Source: Deltaproteobacteria bacterium
GTDB lineage: Bacteria > Myxococcota_C > UBA6777
Length of the DNA: 64,000 nt
Direction of reading: 5' to 3'
Assembly: GCA_002731275.1 (NCBI GenBank)
Contig: PCBK01000052.1
Span: 346,666 to 410,665, forward strand
Made by a program: the position numbers and the translations under genes. The stretch's first letter is position 1; every line of letters begins with the position of its first letter. Below, piece by piece: positions 9,490-17,697 of this stretch. The notes beneath the pieces were generated by a model. The model worked only from the letters and a program-made list of their open reading frames with translations. It had not been told where the DNA came from and searched no databases.

Positions 9490-10346
9490 GTTGTGACGAA
9501 GGCCGCATCCAGGCTTACCTCGATGACTCCCTTCCAGAGCACGAGCTCACCGAGCTTGAAGAACACCTGGAACATTGTCCACAATGCCAGGACACGCTGC
9601 AATCGTTGTGCGCATTACAGGAAGATGTGTCTCTTGCCCTCTCTTCCGTGTTGTATCCGATGGATGCAGAACCCATCGAGACAGAGCACGAGCACTGGAC
9701 GAGCTTCGCGCAAACGCTGCCCTCCCCCACACAGGAAACCACCTGGACGCAGTGGTTCTCCCTCTGGTTTTCGGGCAGACAACCATACATCTTTGTGGCC
9801 GGCTTTGCCTGCTTGCTCATTGTAGGGTTGTATCTTCCAGCGCTCATCCAGCCGACGACACAACCTCACAACAATTGGAAAGGTGAGCACGACATCGAAT
9901 TGTTCCACATGTGCCGCTCCCCACAAGGGATCCTTCGGCGATGTCCGACAGAGCAAGGAGCGAGCTTACCTCCTCGCGCGCTGATCCAATTTACCTACCA
10001 CGCGAGAGTCGGAAAAACCCCTCTTCAGACAATGATCTTAAGCATCAACGCACGCGGTGAGATCGCCCCCTACGTTCCCTTCAATCAACCACACAGTCTC
10101 GCCCTCACACAGGCAAAGGGGACACTCCCTGTTGGCCAATCGCTCGAATTGGATGATTACTTGGGAAAAGAGCTGATCGTCGCTATCATAGCGAAGAAAC
10201 CCTTTCAGCTCTCGCAAGCCAAAGAGATACTCGCAAAGGCATATCAACAACACGCTCATTCTCTCCAAAGGATGGCGATAGAGAAGAAAGGATGGTCTAT
10301 CCAAACATGGTTGATCGAAAAGCGACCGACCTCATTTAAGCCGTAG
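9486..10346 (+). CDS. membrane-anchored zinc-finger anti-sigma factor
   Basis: This 286-residue protein probably holds the upstream ECF sigma factor inactive at the membrane. The N-terminus has the ZAS-type zinc-binding pattern: Cys3, then H-x3-C-x2-C in EEHLEHCPQC near residues 27-34. A single transmembrane helix at about 98-118 (FVAGFACLLIVGLYLPALI) separates it from an exported domain of about 165 residues. That domain has beta-strand character with IQFTYHARVGKTPLQTMILS and ELIVAIIAKKPFQLSQAKEI, resembling DUF4384-like sensor domains, which is a tentative match. The GTG start is preceded by AAGGAGG at six bases. It lies between the sigma gene and the caspase gene in one operon. Confidence 0.88.
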   Translation: MSCDEGRIQAYLDDSLPEHELTELEEHLEHCPQCQDTLQSLCALQEDVSLALSSVLYPMDAEPIETEHEHWTSFAQTLPSPTQETTWTQWFSLWFSGRQPYIFVAGFACLLIVGLYLPALIQPTTQPHNNWKGEHDIELFHMCRSPQGILRRCPTEQGASLPPRALIQFTYHARVGKTPLQTMILSINARGEIAPYVPFNQPHSLALTQAKGTLPVGQSLELDDYLGKELIVAIIAKKPFQLSQAKEILAKAYQQHAHSLQRMAIEKKGWSIQTWLIEKRPTSFKP

Positions 10347-10356
10347 GAGGGAAAGT

Positions 10357-11937
10357 ATGTGGCGACTGTTTCTGTTCTGTGTGCTGTGTGGAGCGTCGAC
10401 CTCGGCGTGGGCGGGAGAGGCACGACTCGCGCTGTTGGTCGCACATGAACAGGGATGGACTGGCGAGCCACGGCTCAAGTACGCGATCCAGGGTGATCTA
10501 TTGCCCATGGCCCAAACGATGAGGAGGCTGGGCTTTAGGGTCCAGGTCGTGCAAAATCCCTCCGCAGCCTATCTGCGTGAGGTGCTCAAACAAGTCGTCA
10601 AATACACACGTCGTCGCAAGATCTCGACCTTCGTGTTCTATTACTCAGGGCATGCAGGCAGGTTCTCTTTCCACCTCGGCAAGCGCAAAAAACGCCCTCT
10701 GCAATACCAGGAGTTTTTGCAGTACTTCCAAAAAATACAGAGCAGGCGGCGGGTCGCGATCTTTGACTCCTGTTACAGTGGAGAGATCATCCGACAATTT
10801 GGTAGCCTTCAGCGCTACAGAAAACTCCTTCAAAACGGTCAACTCAAAGGAGTACGTGCGCGCAGAGCGTTTGATTTGAGCAATCTCAAGCTCCCCAAGA
10901 AAGGCGATGAGCGAGGCATACGGATCATCTCCTCCAGTCTCGGTGTCGCCTGGGAAGTCCATCGCTACAAAGCCTCCGTCTTTACCTACCACTTCCTCAA
11001 AGGTCTTAAAGGTGCGGCTGATCTTGACCGTGACGGCAAAATCACAGTTGATGAGCTGTTCGATTATGCCAGCCGCAGTGTCCAACAAGAGACAGGGCAG
11101 CGTCCCGAACAGCTCATCTTGATGAGGCGAAACACACCTTACGCTTTCGCCCCAGCGTACAACAGTCGTTTGCGTATCGGCTCCCAAATCATCGGCCACC
11201 TCAGAATCTCCGTGTCCAACTTTGTGTGGTCTCAGCACAAAAGCCAACGCGCGCCTCTCAAGCTCGCGATCGTCGCAGGCAAAGGACAGGTCGAGCTTAA
11301 ACACAAACAGCGCTGCTACAGACAGCAGATCAGCATCCCCAATCGCAGCGAGATCACCCTGCGCAATCGCTGGATCGCGATCTCATGTCATCGATGGTCA
11401 GGCAAAAAGAAGGGACTGATCGAGCTGCCCACACAACTTCGCAGAGAGGTCCCCTTCAAAGCATCGTTCTCCATCGGCGCCGCCGGCTCTCTTCTCAGCT
11501 CCGCGCTCGCAGGAACAGAGCGGCTCGGTGGTGGTTCTTTTGTCTTTCACGTGATGCCAAAAGAGAGCCTCTTGTTGTTTGGTGCGAGGCTCGGATTTTG
11601 GGGGACCTCCAAGGTCTTTTCACAACAAACACTCCAACAGTTCTACACAGAGCTGCGATTGGAAGGTGGTCTTCACCTCAAGTATCTGCCGTTATCCTTG
11701 ATGTTGGGGGGATATGTTTCGGGAGGATTGCTGTTTCAGGATATCAACGCAGAGGCGTCGCGAACAGGGACGATGATGCGATACGGAGGGACACTTCAGC
11801 TCTCTTTGTGGTTCCACTCGACAATACTACTTCGAGCGAGCGTCGATGGTGGCGCCTCCCTCTCACGCCGCTCACAAGCTTGGAAGCACTTGCCCGATTG
11901 GACGATGCGACTAGGATTTGCCTATCACTTTCAGTGA
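10357..11937 (+). CDS. exported caspase-fold (peptidase C14) protein with C-terminal beta domain
   Basis: A 526-residue protein. Residues 1-19 form a signal peptide ending STSAWA. Residues 22-260 are a caspase-like domain: the catalytic His in STFVFYYSGHAG and the catalytic Cys in VAIFDSCYSGE are both present. The segment DLDRDGKITVDELFDYASR is the EF-hand-like helix common at the end of bacterial C14 domains. The C-terminal half, from about residue 270, is beta-rich; its last 150 residues alternate like an outer-membrane barrel and end in the aromatic LGFAYHFQ. The TAGGAGGG ribosome site overlaps the anti-sigma stop codon. I infer an envelope protease made under sigma/anti-sigma control; target and trigger are unknown. 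Confidence 0.88.
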   Translation: MWRLFLFCVLCGASTSAWAGEARLALLVAHEQGWTGEPRLKYAIQGDLLPMAQTMRRLGFRVQVVQNPSAAYLREVLKQVVKYTRRRKISTFVFYYSGHAGRFSFHLGKRKKRPLQYQEFLQYFQKIQSRRRVAIFDSCYSGEIIRQFGSLQRYRKLLQNGQLKGVRARRAFDLSNLKLPKKGDERGIRIISSSLGVAWEVHRYKASVFTYHFLKGLKGAADLDRDGKITVDELFDYASRSVQQETGQRPEQLILMRRNTPYAFAPAYNSRLRIGSQIIGHLRISVSNFVWSQHKSQRAPLKLAIVAGKGQVELKHKQRCYRQQISIPNRSEITLRNRWIAISCHRWSGKKKGLIELPTQLRREVPFKASFSIGAAGSLLSSALAGTERLGGGSFVFHVMPKESLLLFGARLGFWGTSKVFSQQTLQQFYTELRLEGGLHLKYLPLSLMLGGYVSGGLLFQDINAEASRTGTMMRYGGTLQLSLWFHSTILLRASVDGGASLSRRSQAWKHLPDWTMRLGFAYHFQ

Positions 11938-11942
11938 ACACG

Positions 11943-12620
11943 TTAGAAGGGGCGGAACCCAAGCTGAATCAGATAGAGGTAGAGCAAGATACGTGGGATA
12001 CGAAGCAACGAGATCAACAAGAACACACTAAAGCGCAGCCGCACGATCCCACACGCCCACGACGCAAAAGAATACGGGATGGGGGTCAACGCCGCGATCC
12101 CAACAGCCGTGTAGCCATATCGTCGGACAAGCGCATAGGCTTCAGCCCCCCTACCCTCGATAAAACGGATAAACCAAGGCACCTCACGTAGCCACCATCC
12201 GATCCAGAAACCGACCGCTCCGCCCGCCAAACTTCCGCCTGTCGACCACGCGATCACGCTCCAAAAAGACATCCCACCTTGGATCCCAAAAAACGACAAC
12301 ACGTCATTCGGAAAGGGAAACGCAACGCCATCGATCAACAACCAACCAACGGCAATCCCCGGTCCTCCCACAGCCTTCACAAAGCCCGCAGAGAACTTCA
12401 TCAACGGCTCACGAATCCAGATCCCCACAAGCAGCAGGGCAACGACCAACGCCGCAAAGGCGATCAGCGTCCGTATCAACAGACCACGAAAGTCGACCGT
12501 GACCTCTTTGTACAATTCGCCGTCCTCGGCGTCTCGTTCGATCTTGTCTTCGATCAACTCTTCTATCTCTTTCTCAGCAGATACACTCTCTTCTACAGAA
12601 GGGGACGTCTCTTGTGTCAT
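11943..12620 (-). CDS. DedA/VTT-like integral membrane protein
   Basis: A 225-residue protein with an acidic N-terminal tail of about 45 residues, then roughly five hydrophobic segments. The central part (AVGWLLIDGVAFPFPNDVLS, STGGSLAGGAVGFWIGWWLR and ALTPIPYSFASWACGIVRL) resembles the SNARE-associated/VTT domain of DedA proteins, including the re-entrant G-x-x-x-G and P-x-P segments. DedA proteins act in lipid-carrier and phospholipid handling in the inner membrane. The frame extends to a TTG at 12629, but the ATG at 12620 has GAAAGG at a plausible distance. It converges with the caspase gene, with five bases between stops. Confidence 0.75.
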   Translation of the reverse strand: MTQETSPSVEESVSAEKEIEELIEDKIERDAEDGELYKEVTVDFRGLLIRTLIAFAALVVALLLVGIWIREPLMKFSAGFVKAVGGPGIAVGWLLIDGVAFPFPNDVLSFFGIQGGMSFWSVIAWSTGGSLAGGAVGFWIGWWLREVPWFIRFIEGRGAEAYALVRRYGYTAVGIAALTPIPYSFASWACGIVRLRFSVFLLISLLRIPRILLYLYLIQLGFRPF

Positions 12621-12675
12621 CAAGTTCAACCTTTCTTCAACGACTCACAATGTGGGGATAGATATCCTCGTCACA

Positions 12676-13668
12676 CTACCAAACCGCGCTGCGAAATCCT
12701 ACAACACGTTCAAAAACCCATCCAATAAGAGGCACAGTAAAAGCCCATCGTACAGGCCACAAAGGCGAATGACATGCTGACATTGGTGTGGTCCCATTGA
12801 GCACTTCGTCGAGCGCGAGTTGACTGTGCTTTGAAAGAATGTCGAACATTTGCTGTCCTAACTCAGCCGATGAGACCGACGGTTTCCCCGCATAGGAGTC
12901 CTCTTCAAAGTAGCGTATTTTGTAGCGAAACCCGCGCAAAAGTTCCCACAACGTCGGCTTCGCACCTTTTTGAAGTGGTGCCTTCCCAGCCTCCTCCAAC
13001 ACGCGCTCTACAGTGCGTTGTGGCAGGTCTTCATATCCGCCTTTAACCTTCTCACCGAGAAGATACAACATCATCGAGGTTTCGACCGCGCCACCATGTG
13101 CATCACCCGCCAAGTCCTCCCGACTCACCCCTTCGATCTCCGAGAAGACGTCCGAGAGATCCGAGGAGCCTTTGGTCAAACGACCTATTAACATCGAAAA
13201 GACCGACAACATCCTCGTGTTGTACTTGCGATTCACCCGATCACAGGCCACCTCGATGGGTACAAAATGTCTCGGACCACCGTGAAAACTCGTCACCCAG
13301 ATATCGCGAAACCCTTGCTTCGCCAAACTTCGTCCCAAATCCTCCACCACCCTGATAATCGTCGACGGACGGAACTGCACAGAGCCCGACTGTGGCACGA
13401 CATCAGACGCCACAAACAGCGACGGCAAGCGCAAAAACTGCAGCTTTGGATGCGCCTCGTGAAGAAGCTCAATCGTCCGCTCCATAAGACATTCAGCCTC
13501 CCACACATCCGTCACAACAGGCAGATGAGGACCATGCACTTCCATCGGCGAGAGCGTCACACACACCACCGTGTTCGCATGATCCACCTGCGCAAAATCC
13601 TCACCACTCATGTCCTTCCACTCCCGAAGGTATGGCTTCGGCTTCTTCTCAAATTGTACCTTACCCAT
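12676..13668 (-). CDS. creatininase-family amidohydrolase
   Basis: A 330-residue member of the creatininase/mycofactocin MftE-like hydrolase family. The metal-binding signature is clear: SPMEVHGPHLPVVTDVWEAE near residue 40 (Glu, His and Asp ligands), ITSFHGGPRHFVPIEVA-like segment at 135 and DAHGGAVETSMMLYL at about 195. Such enzymes hydrolyse cyclic or linear amides, with creatinine as the classical substrate; the substrate here cannot be assigned. The C-terminus carries an extra hydrophobic stretch (PVRWAFTVPLIGWVFERVVG), unusual for a soluble enzyme and possibly a membrane tail. ATG 13668 has GTAGGAAG upstream. It diverges from the TetR gene across a shared operator-like sequence. Confidence 0.85.
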   Translation of the reverse strand: MGKVQFEKKPKPYLREWKDMSGEDFAQVDHANTVVCVTLSPMEVHGPHLPVVTDVWEAECLMERTIELLHEAHPKLQFLRLPSLFVASDVVPQSGSVQFRPSTIIRVVEDLGRSLAKQGFRDIWVTSFHGGPRHFVPIEVACDRVNRKYNTRMLSVFSMLIGRLTKGSSDLSDVFSEIEGVSREDLAGDAHGGAVETSMMLYLLGEKVKGGYEDLPQRTVERVLEEAGKAPLQKGAKPTLWELLRGFRYKIRYFEEDSYAGKPSVSSAELGQQMFDILSKHSQLALDEVLNGTTPMSACHSPLWPVRWAFTVPLIGWVFERVVGFRSAVW

Positions 13669-13717
13669 GATCTTCCTACCTTTTTGGTCTCTTCTATTTT
13701 TTTACACCCCGTGACAC

Positions 13718-13745
13718 TTGACACTCAGTGCCAGATTATTATAAT
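13718..13745 (+). promoter_or_regulatory. consensus sigma-70 promoter for the TetR gene
   Basis: A perfect TTGACA (13718-13723) and a perfect TATAAT (13740-13745) are separated by 16 bases. Transcription would begin near 13752, about 38 bases before the TetR start. Confidence 0.75.
13719..13733. promoter_or_regulatory. candidate TetR operator overlapping the -35 box
   Basis: TGACACT-C-AGTGCCA is a 15-base inverted repeat with one mismatch, and a second direct copy of TGACACT lies just upstream at 13712-13718. It overlaps the -35 hexamer of the tetR promoter and lies between tetR and the divergent creatininase gene. This is typical for an autoregulating TetR protein; the assignment is inference. 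Confidence 0.5.
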
Positions 13746-13789
13746 GGCGATATTCTCAAAAAGCAACAAGCAAAGACAAGAAGGTAGAG

Positions 13790-14386
13790 ATGGCAGAAGA
13801 TTCCGGTTTAAGGGAACGAAAGAAAGCGCAAACACAGCGAGCATTGTTGGACGCAGCGCAAGCATTGTTTGCAGAGCGAGGTTTCGACGCGACAAAGATC
13901 GAAGATATCACGGCACGCGCAGACGTCTCTCGTAGGACCTTCTTTCGTTATTTTCCGAGCAAGGAGGCGGTCGTCTTTCCAGCCCAGGCACAGCGGCTTA
14001 AGCGTTTTCGCGAGTTGTTGAAGAGGAGAGGAGAAGAGAGTCCCTTTGACGCAGTCCAAAGAGCGTGCTTTTCACTCGCCGAAGAGTTTATGGAACATCG
14101 CCAAGAATTGCTACAGCAACAACAGATCATCGAATCATCCATGCTCTTGATCGCATACGATCAAAAGCTCGATCGAGACTGGGAGCTGGCGATTGTCCAG
14201 GAGCTCGCAGCAGGTACGAACGCGACGGAGGATCAATGTCGTCGCTATCGCCTGATGGCAGGTGCGATTATGGGTCTGGTACGTGCGGCCTTGCGAGAGT
14301 GGTTCGCGAGTGAGTGCACCATTGACCTCGCGGCGCTCGGACAGGAAGGACTCACCACCTTACTGCGCAGCTTTGAAGAGAGCTAA
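13790..14386 (+). CDS. TetR/AcrR-family transcriptional regulator
   Basis: A 198-residue one-component repressor. The N-terminal helix-turn-helix is canonical: RALLDAAQALFAERGFDATK, IEDITARADVSRRTFFRYFP, SKEAVVF at residues 17-62. The C-terminal helical domain would bind an unknown ligand, and it contains a run of glutamines (ELLQQQQIIESS). ATG 13790 follows GAAGGTAGAG. It is transcribed from a consensus promoter overlapped by an inverted repeat, is divergent from the creatininase gene and lies upstream of the PLP enzyme, so either or both are likely targets. Confidence 0.93.
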   Translation: MAEDSGLRERKKAQTQRALLDAAQALFAERGFDATKIEDITARADVSRRTFFRYFPSKEAVVFPAQAQRLKRFRELLKRRGEESPFDAVQRACFSLAEEFMEHRQELLQQQQIIESSMLLIAYDQKLDRDWELAIVQELAAGTNATEDQCRRYRLMAGAIMGLVRAALREWFASECTIDLAALGQEGLTTLLRSFEES

Positions 14387-14409
14387 ACACGACACACAAC
14401 CCCCATCAA

Positions 14410-14426
14410 ATGGACACTGTGTTCAT
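14410..14426. promoter_or_regulatory. second operator-like inverted repeat upstream of the PLP enzyme gene
   Basis: ATGGACAC-T-GTGTTCAT is a 17-base inverted repeat with one mismatch between half-sites, 48 bases before the PLP enzyme start. It shares the GACACT core with the repeat at 13719-13733 but has a different half-site spacing, so joint control by the TetR protein is only a suggestion. Confidence 0.35.
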
Positions 14427-14473
14427 GACGATGCACGAACGTATTGATGTTCACTGACATAACGGAGAGAGCC

Positions 14474-15916
14474 ATGAAGATCCCAGCACAAGGTCTAAGC
14501 CAGGAAGCGTTGTTTGAAAAGATGGAATCTTACAGAGAGAACGATGTCACCTGGCGTGACGGTCGCACATGGGCATACGTCTATGATGCCGGACCAGAGG
14601 TCGAATCTGTGATCAAAAAAGCCTACATGAGCTTTTTGTCAGAGAACGCGCTCGATCCAACAGTCTTTCCTAGCCTCCTCCGCTTCGAGAATGAGGTCAT
14701 CGCGATGGCCGCCGACCATCTCAACGGAGACGAGAATGTCGTCGGGAACTTCACAAGTGGTGGCACAGAGAGCATCATTTTGACGGTGAAAACGGCACGT
14801 GACTACTACCGCAAACACAAACCAGAGATCACACAGCCCGAGATGATCTTGCCAGTCACTGCGCACGCAGCCTTTCACAAAGCGGCTCACTACCTCGACG
14901 TAAAGCCCGTCCTCGTCCCTATCAATCCAGAAGACTACCGCGCAGATCCAGAAAAGATGCGCGAAGCGATCAACGAAAACACCATCCTCCTCGTCGGATC
15001 GGCGATCTCTTACGCTCATGGTGTCGTCGATCCCATCGAAGAGATCGGTAAGATTGCCCTCGAACACGATCTACTCTTTCACGTCGACGCGTGTATGGGT
15101 GGCTTCTTGCTTCCATACTTCCGCCGTCTCGGTGGAGACGTCCCACCATTTGGATTCGAAGTTCCCGGTGTCACCTCGATGTCCATGGACCTCCACAAGT
15201 ATGGCTTCGCGGCCAAAGGTGCGTCTGTCATCCTGCACAAAAACAAAGACATCCGAAAACACCAAATCTACGCCTGCGCCAACTGGACGGGCTACACCAT
15301 CATCAACCCAACCGTACAAAGCACCAAGTCAGGTGGTCCCCTCGCCGGCGCTTGGGCGGTCCTCAACTTCATCGGTGACGAAGGCTATATGAAGCTCGCC
15401 AAACAGATGTACGACGCGACCCAAAAGATCGTCGAAGGCATCGAGGCCATTGATGGACTCGACCTGCTCGTACGTCCCGACATGAACCTCGTCGCCTTTA
15501 CCTCAGATGTTGCCGATATCTTCCACGTCGCAGACGAGATGAACGCCAAAGGCTGGTACGTTCAACCACAGCTCGGCTACGAAGATTGTCCTCCCAACAT
15601 TCACCTCTCGATCAACCCCAAGAGCGCACGGTGGGTCGATGACCTGCTCGCAGACCTCAAGGTAAGCCTCGAAGCCGCCAAACAGCTCAAGCAGTCTGAG
15701 ATCGTCGAATCGCTCAAAGACATGCTCGGCTCAGTGGACACTGCGACGATCGACGACTCGATGTACACGCAGATGATGGCGATGGCAGGGATCGAAGGCG
15801 CCAATCTCCCCGATCGTATGGCTGAGATCAACCAACTCCTCAACACCTTGCCCCCTGACTTCAAAGAAAAAATGCTCGTCAACTTCCTCAACGATCTCTT
15901 CACCCCTGCTTCTTAG
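14474..15916 (+). CDS. PLP-dependent sphingosine-1-phosphate lyase/group II decarboxylase-like enzyme
   Basis: A 480-residue fold-type I pyridoxal phosphate enzyme. Recognisable blocks are VGNFTSGGTESIILTVKTAR (cofactor phosphate site, about residue 95), DLLFHVDACMGGFLLPYFRR (Asp contacting the pyridine nitrogen, about 200) and SMDLHKYGFAAKGASVILHK (the Schiff-base lysine, about 235). Order and spacing fit the sphinganine-1-phosphate aldolase branch better than glutamate decarboxylase, so the substrate may be a phosphorylated long-chain base, which is an inference. The frame extends to a TTG at 14444, but GGAGAGAG lies directly before ATG 14474. The C-terminal 90 residues are helical and beyond the usual core. 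Confidence 0.85.
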   Translation: MKIPAQGLSQEALFEKMESYRENDVTWRDGRTWAYVYDAGPEVESVIKKAYMSFLSENALDPTVFPSLLRFENEVIAMAADHLNGDENVVGNFTSGGTESIILTVKTARDYYRKHKPEITQPEMILPVTAHAAFHKAAHYLDVKPVLVPINPEDYRADPEKMREAINENTILLVGSAISYAHGVVDPIEEIGKIALEHDLLFHVDACMGGFLLPYFRRLGGDVPPFGFEVPGVTSMSMDLHKYGFAAKGASVILHKNKDIRKHQIYACANWTGYTIINPTVQSTKSGGPLAGAWAVLNFIGDEGYMKLAKQMYDATQKIVEGIEAIDGLDLLVRPDMNLVAFTSDVADIFHVADEMNAKGWYVQPQLGYEDCPPNIHLSINPKSARWVDDLLADLKVSLEAAKQLKQSEIVESLKDMLGSVDTATIDDSMYTQMMAMAGIEGANLPDRMAEINQLLNTLPPDFKEKMLVNFLNDLFTPAS

Positions 15917-16022
15917 CACAGGCCCTCCCACACTCCTCCTACAACGTGCCTCTTTTTCGACAATCTTTCCTTTCACAGGTGATCGTGACTATATTCGTGA
16001 CATCAAAAAAGGAATGTTTGTC

Positions 16023-17696
16023 ATGATGATGTATACACGTATTGCCCTTCTCTTCTTGTTGCCTTGTGTTTTGTTGTTTGGGTTGCTCAATTGCACCCCC
16101 AACGATGCGCTCCACCGTGGAGAGTGTCCCTCAACCTCCAAGACAACTCTGCTCGTCGATCTCTACCATTCACGCAAGCAAAACCACGAAGCATACCGCC
16201 TGACCAAGGGAAACTACAATTACCAGGGGGTCTTTGGATATGCACGTGTGATGGACCACTTGATACGCAACGACATTCAGGTCGACTCCTTGCGCGAAAA
16301 ACCCCTCACAGACGTCTGCATGATGAAGTACGACGCGGTCTTTATCAATCTCCTGCACGAAGATCGCCCCAACTTCTCTGACGATGAGCTTCAACAACTA
16401 CAGTCTTACGTGCAACAAGGTGGTGGATTGTTTGTGATCGCAGATCACACCAACGTCTATCGCCACGCAGAGCGCCTTAACCCCTTGCTCAAACCCATGG
16501 GGATCGAGGTCCTGTTTAGCACCGCAGCCGATACCCCTCCCTCCTTTGCGATCGGTGGAAATGGGTGGATCAAGGTCTTCTCGTTTGAGACACACCCTGT
16601 CACAGAAGCGCTGCAGATGATCAGCTTACAAACTGGTGGGGCGTTTAAAACGGACTTTGGTGTCGCAAAGAGCTCAAAGTCGAGCTTTGCGGATTATTGG
16701 GATGAGAGCGATTGGAGCGGGTTTTATGGGGACTGGAAACACAACGGCAACGTCGCCCTTGAACCCAAAGGCCCTCTCTCTGTCGTCGCAGCCAATACGT
16801 GGGGTCAGGGTCGTGTCGTCGTCGCAGGAGACCAGAATATGTTTGGTGACGCATGGGTCCACGTAGGCGATAACTTTTCGCTGTTCATGAACGCTATCAC
16901 GTGGGTCACCAAGCGCGAAAAAGAGACACCACACCTGCGCGACATCCCCTTCCCTGGGCTGAAGATCGGCGTCGACATGAACCACTCAAAAGACGCCCCA
17001 GGCCAGACAGGACCGGATGGCTTTTACAGCTTCTACGCACACCTCAACCGCGATCGCGACGTCCAGGCCCGAGCGATCCGACAGTTCGACAAAAAAGATG
17101 ATGTGCTGTGGTTACTCTCCCCCCAAAATACGTTCTCATCCTCACAGCGCGACACGATCCGTACATACTTGAAGGACGGAAACACTGTCATCCTCTCCTT
17201 CTCATCGGACAGGCTCACTGCAGCAACGATCCAATTACTTCATTCGATTGCCCCGGATTTTCGGTGGGAGACCGCACAAAAAACATACACACTTGATACA
17301 AAAGCAGATAGAGAGGCCCTTCTCAAGCTGCGTCCAGCACGGATCAGGGCGGCGCTCCCGCTCTCCTCAGAGCTGCTGACGGACGCACAGAAGCTCTCGC
17401 TCGGTGCGGCAGGAATGGAGCTCGACTTGCCCTCCTCAAAGAGCCCAACGTTGCTTGATATTCGCTCAGATTGGGGAAAACCCTTTATTCAGGCTTCGTA
17501 TGAAAAGCAGACATTCGACATTGCACGCAGGAAGGCGGTCGAGAAAGGTGAGCTGATTATCTTCGTACAGGATGGTTTTTGGCGTAGCCCAACGCTCAAA
17601 GCAAAAGCTGTGGAAGCCCCAGGTGCCCTCGGACAAAAAGCTGTCAAATTGCTCTACCACCTGCTCGACTATCTCAAGTCCAAGCACAAGCAATAA
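16023..17696 (+). CDS. lipoprotein with DUF4350/glutamine-amidotransferase-like domain
   Basis: About 557 residues. The start has a hydrophobic stretch and lipobox FGLLNC, so it is a lipoprotein. Residues 40-300 look like a DUF4350-type domain with a class I amidotransferase-like fold: VFGYARVMDHLIRNDIQVDS, YDAVFINLLHEDRPNFSDDE, LQSYVQQGGGLFVIADHTN, and GRVVVAGDQNMFGDAW. Such domains bind small molecules or sugars and often lack the amidotransferase catalytic cysteine. The second half repeats a weaker version (WLLSPQNTFSSSQRDTIRTY, LKDGNTVILSFSSD), suggesting internal duplication. An ATG at 16014 sits too close to AAAAAAGGA, so I use 16023. Its gene converges with the diguanylate cyclase, leaving one base between stops. 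Confidence 0.78.
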   Translation: MMMYTRIALLFLLPCVLLFGLLNCTPNDALHRGECPSTSKTTLLVDLYHSRKQNHEAYRLTKGNYNYQGVFGYARVMDHLIRNDIQVDSLREKPLTDVCMMKYDAVFINLLHEDRPNFSDDELQQLQSYVQQGGGLFVIADHTNVYRHAERLNPLLKPMGIEVLFSTAADTPPSFAIGGNGWIKVFSFETHPVTEALQMISLQTGGAFKTDFGVAKSSKSSFADYWDESDWSGFYGDWKHNGNVALEPKGPLSVVAANTWGQGRVVVAGDQNMFGDAWVHVGDNFSLFMNAITWVTKREKETPHLRDIPFPGLKIGVDMNHSKDAPGQTGPDGFYSFYAHLNRDRDVQARAIRQFDKKDDVLWLLSPQNTFSSSQRDTIRTYLKDGNTVILSFSSDRLTAATIQLLHSIAPDFRWETAQKTYTLDTKADREALLKLRPARIRAALPLSSELLTDAQKLSLGAAGMELDLPSSKSPTLLDIRSDWGKPFIQASYEKQTFDIARRKAVEKGELIIFVQDGFWRSPTLKAKAVEAPGALGQKAVKLLYHLLDYLKSKHKQ

Positions 17697-17697
17697 G

